Assembly: GCA_964521195.1 (NCBI GenBank)
Contig: CAZFRE010000002.1
Location: 62,001 to 126,000, forward strand
DNA from: CAWDNM01 sp964521195
GTDB taxonomy: Bacteria; Actinomycetota; Coriobacteriia; Anaerosomatales; JAAXUF01
Length of the DNA: 64,000 nt
Reading direction: 5' to 3'
Numbering within the stretch: position 1 is the first letter of the stretch; each line of letters opens with the position of its first letter. The notes under the pieces were generated by a model, which had not been told where the DNA came from, searched no databases, and saw only the letters and a list, made by a program, of their open reading frames with translations. The position numbers and the translations under genes are program-made. Positions 26,343 through 34,773 of this stretch are shown piece after piece.

Positions 26343-27905
26343 CTACGACCCCACCTCGTCGTCGCCCGGCTCGTCGGCAGGCCTGTCGGCCGGCTTGGAA
26401 GGCTCCTCCTCGGCTGGGACCTCCGCTGCAAGTGCCTTGATCGCAGCGAGCTGCTCGCTTCGGAACTGCGCGAGAGGCTCGTGGTAGCGCTCGTCGCACA
26501 GGGCGACGATGTAGCTGCCGATCTTGCGCACGGCACTGCGGGCCGCGGCGACCGCGTCGTGGTCGACGCCATACTCGTGTGCGGTGCGGAAGTGCCCGAC
26601 CAGCTCGTCCGGGTCACGGTCTTCCCGCGCCGCGACGTAGGCCCGTCGCGCAAGTGCCCACACCATCGCGGACTGCGCTTCATCCTCGGCACACAGCGCC
26701 TCGGCGGCGTCGAGCGCGGCGTGAGCGCCCTCGAAGTCACCAGCGTCCGCCGCAGCCATCGCTTTGACTCCCTGCGCCTTGCGCTCGACGGTCGCGTCGC
26801 CCTTTGCGGCCGCAACACGGATGGCGGCGTCGGCCTGCTCGGCGGCCTCGGCGCCACGGCGCAGGGCCCACAGCGTCTGACTCCAGCCGAGGAGTGCGGT
26901 CGCGAGGATATCGGCGTCCAGCGTCGTAAAGACGGCGACCGCGGCGGCGTACAGCGGTTCTGCACCCGCGTGGTCGCCTCCGGTGCGCAACACCTCCGCC
27001 TTCGCGTACTGGCAGTCTGCGAGGTGCCCCAGCTGCCCCAGGCTGCGCCGGATCCCGGCAGCCTCGTCCCAGCGTTGGACGGCGAGGCTCGATCGCTCGA
27101 GCTGGTCCAGCAGCACGCCGTGCCAGTACAGCACCTCCGCCAGCGACTCCGGGTCATCGACGCCGCGAGCGGCGTCTTCCGCCGCGGCGAAGAGCTGCAC
27201 GGCCCGCTCGCTGTCGCCGAGCACGCGGCAGGCGTGCCCGAGCGCCATCTGCGAGTCTCGACTCGCTTCGGCGTCGGCCAGCACATCGGCGATGTCGACG
27301 GCGTCCTCCAGGACGCGCCGGGCTTCGCCGGGCTCGCCGCTGTACATGTAGTCACTGCCCTGATGCATGCGCACGAGGTAGATGAGGCGTGCGTCCTTGG
27401 CCTCCTCGGCGAAGCGGTCGGCCTCCTCGAGGTCGGCTCGGGCAAGCATCGGTTCGTCGAGCGCCGCGTACGAGGCGGAACGGTTGAGATACGCGCGCAC
27501 GAGCGCGCGCGGGTCGTCGTCGAGCAGCATGATGTACTCGGTCAGCGTGGAGTTCGCATCCTCGTTGCGTCCCAGTGCGGTGAACGTTGCGCTCAGATTC
27601 ACCAGCGCAACCTTGAGACGGGCCTCGTCGCCATGTTCGCGGGCGAGTTCGGCCGCGTACTGGTACAGCGGCGCTGCTGCCTTCGGGTCGCCCTGAAGCG
27701 TGCGCGCGTAGCCGAGATTGATCTGCGCCGCGACGGCGAGCCCGTGATCGCCGGTCTCCATCGCGATGCGCCGCGCCTCCATCAGGGTGTCGGAAGCGGC
27801 ATCGAACTCGCCGGCTTCCGCCTGCGCTATCCCGCTTCTGAGGAGCTCGCGCGCGCGGGATTCGGCTTCCGGGGCGGTCTGGTCGAGCCGGTCGTCGGCA
27901 GTCAT
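26343..27905 (-). CDS. Tetratricopeptide repeat protein
   Basis: 520 residues, no signal peptide or membrane segment. Helix-turn-helix TPR units run through about 20-440, with alternating Ala/Leu/Tyr at the packing positions (for example LGYARTLQGDPKAAAPLYQYA and LGHACRVLGDSERAVQLF). The acidic C-terminal end (about 490-520) is rich in Glu, Pro and Asp. There is no enzymatic domain, so it is probably a scaffold. It is divergent from the KimA-like gene with a 239-base spacer. Confidence 0.85.
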   Translation of the reverse strand: MTADDRLDQTAPEAESRARELLRSGIAQAEAGEFDAASDTLMEARRIAMETGDHGLAVAAQINLGYARTLQGDPKAAAPLYQYAAELAREHGDEARLKVALVNLSATFTALGRNEDANSTLTEYIMLLDDDPRALVRAYLNRSASYAALDEPMLARADLEEADRFAEEAKDARLIYLVRMHQGSDYMYSGEPGEARRVLEDAVDIADVLADAEASRDSQMALGHACRVLGDSERAVQLFAAAEDAARGVDDPESLAEVLYWHGVLLDQLERSSLAVQRWDEAAGIRRSLGQLGHLADCQYAKAEVLRTGGDHAGAEPLYAAAVAVFTTLDADILATALLGWSQTLWALRRGAEAAEQADAAIRVAAAKGDATVERKAQGVKAMAAADAGDFEGAHAALDAAEALCAEDEAQSAMVWALARRAYVAAREDRDPDELVGHFRTAHEYGVDHDAVAAARSAVRKIGSYIVALCDERYHEPLAQFRSEQLAAIKALAAEVPAEEEPSKPADRPADEPGDDEVGS

Positions 27906-28052
27906 CGTCGTCTGTCCCTATCGTCGTCGTTGAGTTCGGATGATACGGGGTTCCCCCGCAGGGGTCGCGGTGCGAACCGAGTGCGATTCTACCTTCACAC
28001 GTTCTTAACGGCGCGCTCGGACTTCTTCACTCGTACGTAACGCAGCAGACTC

Positions 28053-28144
28053 GATACTCCTGAGGTTCAGCGCGGGTCGTCTCCCATCGCGAACCGACCT
28101 CCCGAAGCCGGCCGACCCCGAGTCTTCGGGGCAAGGAGTCCACT
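28053..28144 (+). promoter_or_regulatory. Structured leader of the KimA-like gene, possible ion- or nucleotide-responsive element
   Basis: A GATACT at 28053-28058 could be the -10 box. Downstream, CCCGAAG (28101-28107) pairs perfectly with CTTCGGG (28124-28130) just before the AAGGAG ribosome binding site at 28133. GGGTCG (28074-28079) can pair with CGACCC (28113-28118). These two helices cross, so they form a pseudoknot or exclude each other. The segment starting CCCGAAGCCG has a loose likeness to the conserved 3' part of ydaO (c-di-AMP) riboswitches, which often control kimA, but the CAGCUNACC and GGGGUGAA cores are absent. The rest of the 239-base spacer shows no gene. Confidence 0.3.
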
Positions 28145-30034
28145 GTGCCCGGCCTCAAACGCATCTTCCTCGGCAATCCGCTTCACAATCGCGAGGCGTC
28201 CCACCAGCGCCTGGCGAATCCCGTAGCACTCGCCGTGTTCTCGAGCGATGCGCTCTCGTCTGTCGCCTACGCGACCGGCGAGATCCTGCTGATGCTCGCA
28301 CTGGCTGGCGCGGCTGCGCTCAAGCTGACCGTGCCGATCTCGTTGGCCATCGGAACGCTCCTCATCATCGTCGTGTTCTCGTACCGCCAGACCATCCGCG
28401 CGTACCCGGGTGGTGGCGGGGCCTACATCGTCGCGAGGAAGAACATCGGGACACTTGCGGGGCTCATCGCGGGTGCTTCGCTGCTCGTCGACTACGTGCT
28501 GACCGTCGCCGTCTCGATCTCAGCGGCCGTCGCCGAGGTGGTCTCGGCGTTTCCGCACCTCATCGGCTATCGGGTCGTGATCGCGGTCGCACTCGTGATG
28601 ATGCTCGCCGTGGCGAACCTGCGAGGCGTCAAGGAGTCGGGTGCTCTGTTCGCCGGCCCCACGTGGGCGTTCGTGCTGCTGCTTGGCACGACCGTCTCCA
28701 TCGGGCTGTGGCGCTTCATCAGCGGCCATCCGTTCACGGTGCCGCTGCCCGAGCACGGCATCGAGCCCATCCAAACGCTCACGCTGTTCTTGGTCTTGAA
28801 GGCGTTCGCCTCGGGCTGTGCAGCGATGACCGGTGTCGAGGCGATTGCGAACGGGGTTCAGGCCTTCCGGCCTCCCGAGGCGAAGAACGCCGCGCGCACG
28901 TTGCTCGCGATGGCCGGCATCCTGCTGTTCCTGTTCATCGGCGTGTCGGTGCTCGCCGTGTTGGCGGGCGTACACCCCAGCGAGACCGAGACGGTCGTGA
29001 GCCAGCTTTCACGAGCCATCTACGGCACCGGTTGGACCTACTTCCTGGTGACGGGATCGGTCGCGGTGATCCTCGTGCTGGCCGCGAACACCGCCTACGC
29101 CGACTTCCCCCGGCTCTCCTCGTTCATGGCCGCCGATGACTTCCTTCCGCATCAGCTCAAGGATCTCGGGTCGCGGCTCGTCTTCTCCAACGGCATCATC
29201 TTGCTCACGCTCGCGGCGATCGCACTGCTGGTGATCTTCGGGGGCGTGACGACGCGCCTCATCCCGCTGTACGCCATCGGCGTGTTCACCTCGTTCACCC
29301 TGTCGCAGTCCGGGATGATCGTCCACCATCTGCGCGAGCGCGAGCCTCATTGGCAGGTCGGCTTGACGATCAACGCCGTCGGTGCCGTGTCGACCGCGAT
29401 CGTGCTCGCCGTCGTGGCGACCTCTAAGTTCTCGGATGGTGCGTGGATCGTGCTGATCCTGATCCCGACGATCGTCACGTATCTGCTCTGGGTCAACCGG
29501 CAGTACCGCCGGGTCGCTCAGGCGCTCGCGTTCAGTGCCGACGACATGGCCGACTTCAACTGGCGTTCGTTCAACCGGATGCACAACCGGGTGGTCGTGC
29601 TGCTGAGCGCGTTCGACCGCCGGATGGTCCGCGCGCTGCAGTACGCGCAGAGCCTCAAAGCCGATTCGATCGAAGCCGTGTACGTGGACATCACCGGCAG
29701 CGCCGAGGCGATGCGCAAGCGGTGGGAGGAGATCGGCTTTGGGGTGCGGCTCGTGATCATCGACTCGCCGTACCGTGAGATCACGGCCCCGATCATGGAC
29801 TACGTCCGCGCCATCCCCAGACCGACTCCCAATCACGTCGTCAGTGTGGTGATCGCCGAGTTCGTGCCGGACAACCTGCCGGACAACATCCTGCACGATC
29901 AGACCGCCCTGCTCCTCAAGACACAGCTCTTGCTCGAGCCGGGGACGATCGTCGTCGATGTGCCCTACAACCTTCGCGAGGTCGAATCGTTCGCGGACGC
30001 CGCCGAGGCACCCGTCGCCGCGGAGCCGGTCTAG
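28145..30034 (+). CDS. KimA-type APC superfamily permease, probable potassium importer
   Basis: 629 residues. The transporter core (about 25-460, 12 helices) shows segments strongly like Bacillus KimA (YdaO): SSDALSSVAYATGEILLML, SYRQTIRAYPGGGGAYIVAR and SLLVDYVLTVAVSISA, and later ALTGVEAI-like MTGVEAIANGVQAF and NGIILLTLAAIALLVIFGG. The C-terminal cytoplasmic domain (about 470-629) has the USP-like fold seen in KimA that binds c-di-AMP. KimA brings in K+ with protons at high affinity. The neighbouring KdpDE-like two-component genes fit a potassium role. The GTG start follows AAGGAG with 6 bases between. Some family members are annotated as amino-acid permeases. Confidence 0.8.
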   Translation: MPGLKRIFLGNPLHNREASHQRLANPVALAVFSSDALSSVAYATGEILLMLALAGAAALKLTVPISLAIGTLLIIVVFSYRQTIRAYPGGGGAYIVARKNIGTLAGLIAGASLLVDYVLTVAVSISAAVAEVVSAFPHLIGYRVVIAVALVMMLAVANLRGVKESGALFAGPTWAFVLLLGTTVSIGLWRFISGHPFTVPLPEHGIEPIQTLTLFLVLKAFASGCAAMTGVEAIANGVQAFRPPEAKNAARTLLAMAGILLFLFIGVSVLAVLAGVHPSETETVVSQLSRAIYGTGWTYFLVTGSVAVILVLAANTAYADFPRLSSFMAADDFLPHQLKDLGSRLVFSNGIILLTLAAIALLVIFGGVTTRLIPLYAIGVFTSFTLSQSGMIVHHLREREPHWQVGLTINAVGAVSTAIVLAVVATSKFSDGAWIVLILIPTIVTYLLWVNRQYRRVAQALAFSADDMADFNWRSFNRMHNRVVVLLSAFDRRMVRALQYAQSLKADSIEAVYVDITGSAEAMRKRWEEIGFGVRLVIIDSPYREITAPIMDYVRAIPRPTPNHVVSVVIAEFVPDNLPDNILHDQTALLLKTQLLLEPGTIVVDVPYNLREVESFADAAEAPVAAEPV

Positions 30035-30043
30035 GCGTTCGGG

Positions 30044-30166
30044 CTAGCTGTCGCGGTCACGCTCGTTGCGCCGGTAGTGTCCGTAGCGTCGCTGGAAGCT
30101 GGCATAGCCAGCGAGCGCGGCGACGAACAAGGCTACGACCAAGACCAGCAACAGCGTCGAATTCAT
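30044..30166 (-). CDS. 40-residue single-pass membrane protein
   Basis: A short gene from ATG 30166 with GGGAGAC 4 bases upstream. Residues about 3-23 form one membrane helix (STLLLVLVVALFVAALAGYA), followed by a very basic tail (RRYGHYRRNERDRD). It lies 97 bases downstream of the KdpE-like gene on the same strand and converges on the KimA-like gene with 9 bases between stops. Size and topology recall small regulatory subunits of potassium transporters, but the sequence is not KdpF, so any link is inferred from position only. Confidence 0.5.
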   Translation of the reverse strand: MNSTLLLVLVVALFVAALAGYASFQRRYGHYRRNERDRDS

Positions 30167-30263
30167 CCGAGTCTCCCTGCGCGGCACATACGAACGGGTC
30201 GAGTGTCGTGCCGAGTATCGGATGCCGGCTGTTGTGAGCCGGTGAAGCGCAGGGCTCGCGGAG

Positions 30264-30998
30264 TTAAGAACCAGTGAAGTCGTCGTCGATGTCGCGCGGC
30301 TCGGCGAAGCGGAAGCCCACACCGGGTTCGGTGAGCACAAAGCGGGGTACGTCGCCCGGCGTCTCGATCTTCTTGCGCAGGTGTGAGACGTGGACCCGCA
30401 GCGTCTGGGTGTCGCGCACGTACTCGGGGCCCCACACCTGCTCGAGCAGCATCGACGAGGTCACGACGCGCCCCGCGTTGCGCGCCAGCAGCGCAAGGAT
30501 GTCGAACTCAGTGCGGGTGAGTCTGACCTGTTCGCCTCGGAGCATCACGGTGCGTCGCGCGAGGTCGATGCACAGGTCTCCCGAGACGATCTCGCTGGGC
30601 AGGGTCGTGGCGGGCGTGGCGCGACGTAGCAGCGCACGCAGTCGCGCCAGAAGCTCGCCTGTGGAGAAGGGCTTGGTGAGATAGTCGTCGGCGCCCAGAT
30701 CCAGCGCTGCGATCTTGTCGGCGTCACCGGAGCGCACCGAGAGGACGAGTATCGGACCCACGTACCACTCGCGCAGCTGCCGGCAGGCGTCCAGGCCGCT
30801 CATCCCGGGCAGCGTGAGATCGAGGATGATCGCATCGGGGGTGCGCTCGGCTGTGAGCTCGATGCCCTCCTCGGCGGTGGCTGCGAGCAGGACCTCGTAG
30901 TGGCGCGCCTGGAGGACGGACTTCAGTGCCCTGCGGATCTGCTCCTCGTCATCGATCACGAGGACCTGCGGGCGGCGCTCGGGAGCTCCTTCGATCAC
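30264..30998 (-). CDS. KdpE-like OmpR-family response regulator
   Basis: 244 residues. Receiver at about 11-122: DDEEQ, phospho-acceptor in AIILDLTLPG, T/S in LSVR and K in TKPF. Winged-helix DNA-binding domain at about 140-235 (RLTRTEFDILALLARNAGRVV, TLRVHVSHLRKKIE, VLTEPGVGFRF). The last motif and the partner kinase point to the KdpE subgroup, which activates potassium uptake genes. It overlaps the kinase gene by 4 bases (ATGA). No kdpFABC operon is in the window; the divergent KimA-like gene is the obvious local target candidate. Confidence 0.88.
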   Translation of the reverse strand: MIEGAPERRPQVLVIDDEEQIRRALKSVLQARHYEVLLAATAEEGIELTAERTPDAIILDLTLPGMSGLDACRQLREWYVGPILVLSVRSGDADKIAALDLGADDYLTKPFSTGELLARLRALLRRATPATTLPSEIVSGDLCIDLARRTVMLRGEQVRLTRTEFDILALLARNAGRVVTSSMLLEQVWGPEYVRDTQTLRVHVSHLRKKIETPGDVPRFVLTEPGVGFRFAEPRDIDDDFTGS

Positions 30999-32545
30999 TC
31001 TTCATCTCCTGCGACGGGAAGCGACATGACGAAACGTGCACCGAACGGCACCGCATCTTCAACCATCAGCGTACCCCCGTGGCTGCGCGCGATCTCCGAG
31101 GCGATCGCCAAGCCGAGGCCGGTGCCGCCGGGCGCGGAGGCTGACGCAGCCCCGCGGAAGAACTTCTCGAAGATGCGTGGCTTCTCAGCATCGGGCACGC
31201 CCGGACCGCGGTCCTCGATCGCGATACTCACGTAGTCACCGTCGAGCGCGCCGGTGACCGTGATCGTGGAGTCAGCGGGGGAGTAGAAGAGCGCGTTCTC
31301 GAGCAGGTTCACGAACGCCCGAGCCAGCTGTGCGAAGTCCGCGCGCACTGGCGGGAGGTCGGAGTGCAGGTCGAATTGGATGCGGTCGGTCGAGGACCGC
31401 GGCAGGCGCGACAGGGCCGTGCCGAGCACGTCGCCGATGTCCTCCGCGACGAGCCGCGGTCGCCAGGCGTCGGACTCCAGCCGCGACAGGTCGAGCAGGT
31501 CGCCGATGGACTCGTCGAGGCGGCCGAGGTCCTTGGCGACGATCGAGAGCTCCTCTCGGACGCGCTGCGCCGGAGCCTCGGGCTCGTCGACCAAGCCGGT
31601 CACCCGGGCGATCGCCGCAGCGAGCGGCGTCTTCAGCTCGTGCGACACGGAGGACACGAGCGTCGACTTCAGCCGGTCGGCTTCGAGGAGCGCCTGCGTG
31701 TGCGCCGCGTCCGATGCGAGGCGCGCACGTTCGTACGCGGCGGCGGTGAGGTTGCCTATCGACACGAGCAGCCGCAGGTCTTCGGCGCTGAACTCCGACT
31801 CCTCGCGAGCGGCCACGAGTACGCCCTCGAAGCCGTCGGCCGTCGCGAGCGGCAGGTAGGTCGCGTCCGCTTCGACCCCGGCGATCGCATCTGTCGGCGC
31901 CACCCCGACCGCGTGCGCCTCCGAACCGCCGACAAGCCCCGCCGAGATGATCGCCTTGCCCGAGGACAGCACCCACTCGACGAACCGCAGCTCCTCGCTC
32001 GCCGGCCCGCCGGGCCCCGCACATGCGACGAGCCGCGGCTCAGTGCCCGGCTCGCTCGCGTAGAGCGCGACCCGCCGCGCGGCTGCGACCTCCGCGACCT
32101 GCTCGGCGATGTACTCGGTGGTGGCCTGGAGCGACTCCTCGGACGCGAGCCGGAACGAGAGTCGGTTGAGCAGCTCGAGCTCGGACTGTCGCCGCACGGC
32201 CGCCTGCTCGCGATCGCGCAGACGGCCGGTCTGCTGGCCGGAGATCAGCGCCACCGCGAGGAACACGATCAGGCCGATCCACTCGGGCAGCGATTCGATC
32301 GTCAGGCGGTAGTACGGAGGGATGTAGATCAGGTCGAGGAACAGGAAGGCGAGCACCGCGGCGGTGGCCGAGGCGCGCGTGCCCGAGACGCGCGCGATCG
32401 TGACGATGATCGGCACGAACAGCAGCATGACGACCGGCGCGGACACGTACTGGCGCAGCGGGAAGAACACGACCGACGCCAGACCGACGGCGGCGAACGC
32501 CAGCAGGTAGCCCCCGCCTCGCGTGATGTCGGTGCTCCACCTCAT
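30995..32545 (-). CDS. KdpD-like sensor histidine kinase lacking the N-terminal KdpD/USP domains
   Basis: 516 residues. A DUF4118 four-helix membrane block lies at about 12-105 (VVFFPLRQYVSAPVVMLLFVP, LDLIYIPPYYRLTI), as in KdpD. A GAF-like domain follows at about 125-275, HisKA at about 290-355 with H302 in VSHELKTPL, and HATPase at about 395-510 (NALFYSPADS, DRGPGV, GGTGLGLAI). The amino-terminal KdpD domain and USP domain of full-length KdpD (about 400 residues) are missing. It should sense K+ or turgor through the membrane block and phosphorylate the regulator at 30264. Confidence 0.88.
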   Translation of the reverse strand: MRWSTDITRGGGYLLAFAAVGLASVVFFPLRQYVSAPVVMLLFVPIIVTIARVSGTRASATAAVLAFLFLDLIYIPPYYRLTIESLPEWIGLIVFLAVALISGQQTGRLRDREQAAVRRQSELELLNRLSFRLASEESLQATTEYIAEQVAEVAAARRVALYASEPGTEPRLVACAGPGGPASEELRFVEWVLSSGKAIISAGLVGGSEAHAVGVAPTDAIAGVEADATYLPLATADGFEGVLVAAREESEFSAEDLRLLVSIGNLTAAAYERARLASDAAHTQALLEADRLKSTLVSSVSHELKTPLAAAIARVTGLVDEPEAPAQRVREELSIVAKDLGRLDESIGDLLDLSRLESDAWRPRLVAEDIGDVLGTALSRLPRSSTDRIQFDLHSDLPPVRADFAQLARAFVNLLENALFYSPADSTITVTGALDGDYVSIAIEDRGPGVPDAEKPRIFEKFFRGAASASAPGGTGLGLAIASEIARSHGGTLMVEDAVPFGARFVMSLPVAGDEE

Positions 32546-32638
32546 GCGGTGGAGCGTAGCACCACTCCTCGCGGCCGCGCAGGTGCAGCCGTCTGCGCGC
32601 CGGTGCCGCGTTGGCGCAGGGGCCGCTGATCCCGCCGG

Positions 32639-34597
32639 CTACCAGATGTGCGCGCGGTCCTTCCGGGCGAGCGACATCGGCGCGCCGGGCTCGATCCCGA
32701 ACGCTTCGGCGAACGCGGGCAGGTTGGGCAGCGGACCGTTGACGCGGAAGTGCGCAGGCGAGTGCGGGTCGACGTTGGCGAGGAGCCGCGCGAACTCGTC
32801 GGTGTAGTTCATGCGCCAGACGGTCGCCCACGAGGCGAAGAAGCGCTGCGCGGGCGTCAGCCCGTCGATCGGCTCGCCGACAAGACCGCCGGCCTCGCCG
32901 AGCGCCGCGTAGGCGATCGCCAGACCGCCGAGGTCGGCGATGTTCTCGCCAAGCGTCAGGCGGCCGTTGACGTGCACGCCGTCAGCCACTTCGAACGCAG
33001 TGAACTGCTCGACCAGCACCTCGGCCCGGCGGTTGAACTCCGCACGGTCCTCCTCGGACCACCAGTCGCGCAGCGCTCCGTCGGCGTCGAAGCGGCTTCC
33101 CTGATCGTCGAAGCCATGCGTGATCTCGTGGCCGATCACCGCGCCGATTCCGCCGAAGTTGACGGCGTCGTCGGCCGTCGCGTGGAAGAAGGGCGGCTGC
33201 AGGATACCCGCCGGGAAGACGATCTCGTTGAGGAGCGGGTGGTAGTACGCGTTGACCGAGTGCGCCGGCATCGCCCACTCGGTCCGGTCGACCGGTTCGC
33301 CAAGACGCCCCATCTCGCGGTCGAACTCGAAGCGCGCGCAGGCCATGCGGTTGTGCGCGAACGACGTCCGGTCGACCTGGAGCCCAGAGTAGTCGCGCCA
33401 CTCGTCGGGAAAGCCGATCTTGTACCCGAACCCGGCCAGCTTCTCGAGCGCTTTGACTCGCGTGGGCTCGGTCATCCACGCCGCGCCGCGTATCGCGCCG
33501 CCCATCGCCGAGAGCAGGTGGTCGACCATCTCCTCGCACCGGTGCTTCGCCGCCTGGGAGAAGGTCGCGGCCACGAAGAGCTGCGCCACCAACTCGCCGA
33601 TGTCACCGGAGGCCGCGCCGATGACGCGCTTCCAACGCGGCCGCATCTTCTGCTGGCCGCCAAGCTCACGCCCGTAGAACTCGAACGCCTCGTCCTCGAA
33701 CGCGGGCGACAGAGCGCTCGCGTACGCGCGCACGAGCGACCAGCGCAGGTAGTCGCGCACGGTCTCGACGGGCGTCTCGGCCAGCGCCTTCTCCACCGCC
33801 GAGAAGAACCCGGGGTTGTCGACGTTCACGCTCGCGGAGGTGACCCCCAGGCCGGTGACGTGGCCGGTCAGTCCGAACGCGGGCATCAGCTCGTCGAGCG
33901 CGTCCACGAGGTGGCGGTTCATCGTGAGCTTCACGTCGCGCATCTTCTCGGGCGGGTATGAGGCCTCGGCAAGGCGGGTCTCGAACGCGATGATCCGCGC
34001 GGCAGAATCCTTAGCGGCATCGTCCGCGTCGCCGAGATGCCCGAGCTGGCTGGCGACATGGGCGGCGTACGCCTCGCGCAGCGCGACCGAGCGCGTGTCA
34101 TCTCGGAGGTAGTAGTCGCGTTCGGGCAGGCCCAAGCCGCCTTGGCCAAGGTAGACAAGGTAGACGTCCGCGTCCTCGAAGTCCGGTGAGATGCCGAGCG
34201 AGAAGAGCGCGTCCACGCCGATGCGGTTGAACTCGCGAACGATCGCACCCACGTCGCCAAGTGCGCGAGCACTCGCGATCCGTTCGAGCAGCGGGGCGAG
34301 CGGCGCCCAGCTCGCGGCTTTGATGGCATCCTCGTCCATCGCAGCCGCGAAGTAGTCACCCGCCATCCGCTCGACGTCGTCCCCGGCGGCAGGCGCCTCG
34401 GCCGCATCTCGCAGCAGCTTGCGCAAGATCTCCTCGTTGCGCTCGCTGACCTCGTGGAACGCGCCCCATGAGCCGTACTCCGGCGGAACCGGATTCGCGT
34501 CGAGCCAGCCGCCGTTGACGTGCCGGTAGAAGTCGTCGGACGGCGCGACCGTCGCGTCGAACAGCGCGGGATCGATAGCTCGGTCGTGCTCGCTCAT
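32639..34597 (-). CDS. M13 family zinc metallopeptidase (neprilysin/PepO-like)
   Basis: 652 residues, the family's usual size, beginning DPALFDATVAPSDDFYRHVNGGWLD as in PepO. The zinc site is H490EITH (HExxH) with the third ligand in ENIADLGG about 60 residues later. The substrate-binding NAYYHP and the C-terminal motif HSPAHFRVNGPLPNLPAF are also present. It cleaves peptides of limited size. No signal peptide is visible, so it is likely cytoplasmic. The ATG at 34597 follows GGAGAG; an in-frame ATG four codons upstream overlaps that site. Confidence 0.94.
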   Translation of the reverse strand: MSEHDRAIDPALFDATVAPSDDFYRHVNGGWLDANPVPPEYGSWGAFHEVSERNEEILRKLLRDAAEAPAAGDDVERMAGDYFAAAMDEDAIKAASWAPLAPLLERIASARALGDVGAIVREFNRIGVDALFSLGISPDFEDADVYLVYLGQGGLGLPERDYYLRDDTRSVALREAYAAHVASQLGHLGDADDAAKDSAARIIAFETRLAEASYPPEKMRDVKLTMNRHLVDALDELMPAFGLTGHVTGLGVTSASVNVDNPGFFSAVEKALAETPVETVRDYLRWSLVRAYASALSPAFEDEAFEFYGRELGGQQKMRPRWKRVIGAASGDIGELVAQLFVAATFSQAAKHRCEEMVDHLLSAMGGAIRGAAWMTEPTRVKALEKLAGFGYKIGFPDEWRDYSGLQVDRTSFAHNRMACARFEFDREMGRLGEPVDRTEWAMPAHSVNAYYHPLLNEIVFPAGILQPPFFHATADDAVNFGGIGAVIGHEITHGFDDQGSRFDADGALRDWWSEEDRAEFNRRAEVLVEQFTAFEVADGVHVNGRLTLGENIADLGGLAIAYAALGEAGGLVGEPIDGLTPAQRFFASWATVWRMNYTDEFARLLANVDPHSPAHFRVNGPLPNLPAFAEAFGIEPGAPMSLARKDRAHIW

Positions 34598-34773
34598 GAG
34601 GCTCTCCATACGGGCAGGTTGGGCAGTGACGAGAGGATACCCGTTCGAGCGCGATGCCTGTGATGACGCTGCCGCTTCAAACGCGCGCCGGTTTTCGATA
34701 CATTGAACGGTACGAGCACGTGCCATCGGTCCCAGGCAAGGCCGCTCTGATGCCGGTCGGAGATGGGGACGTC

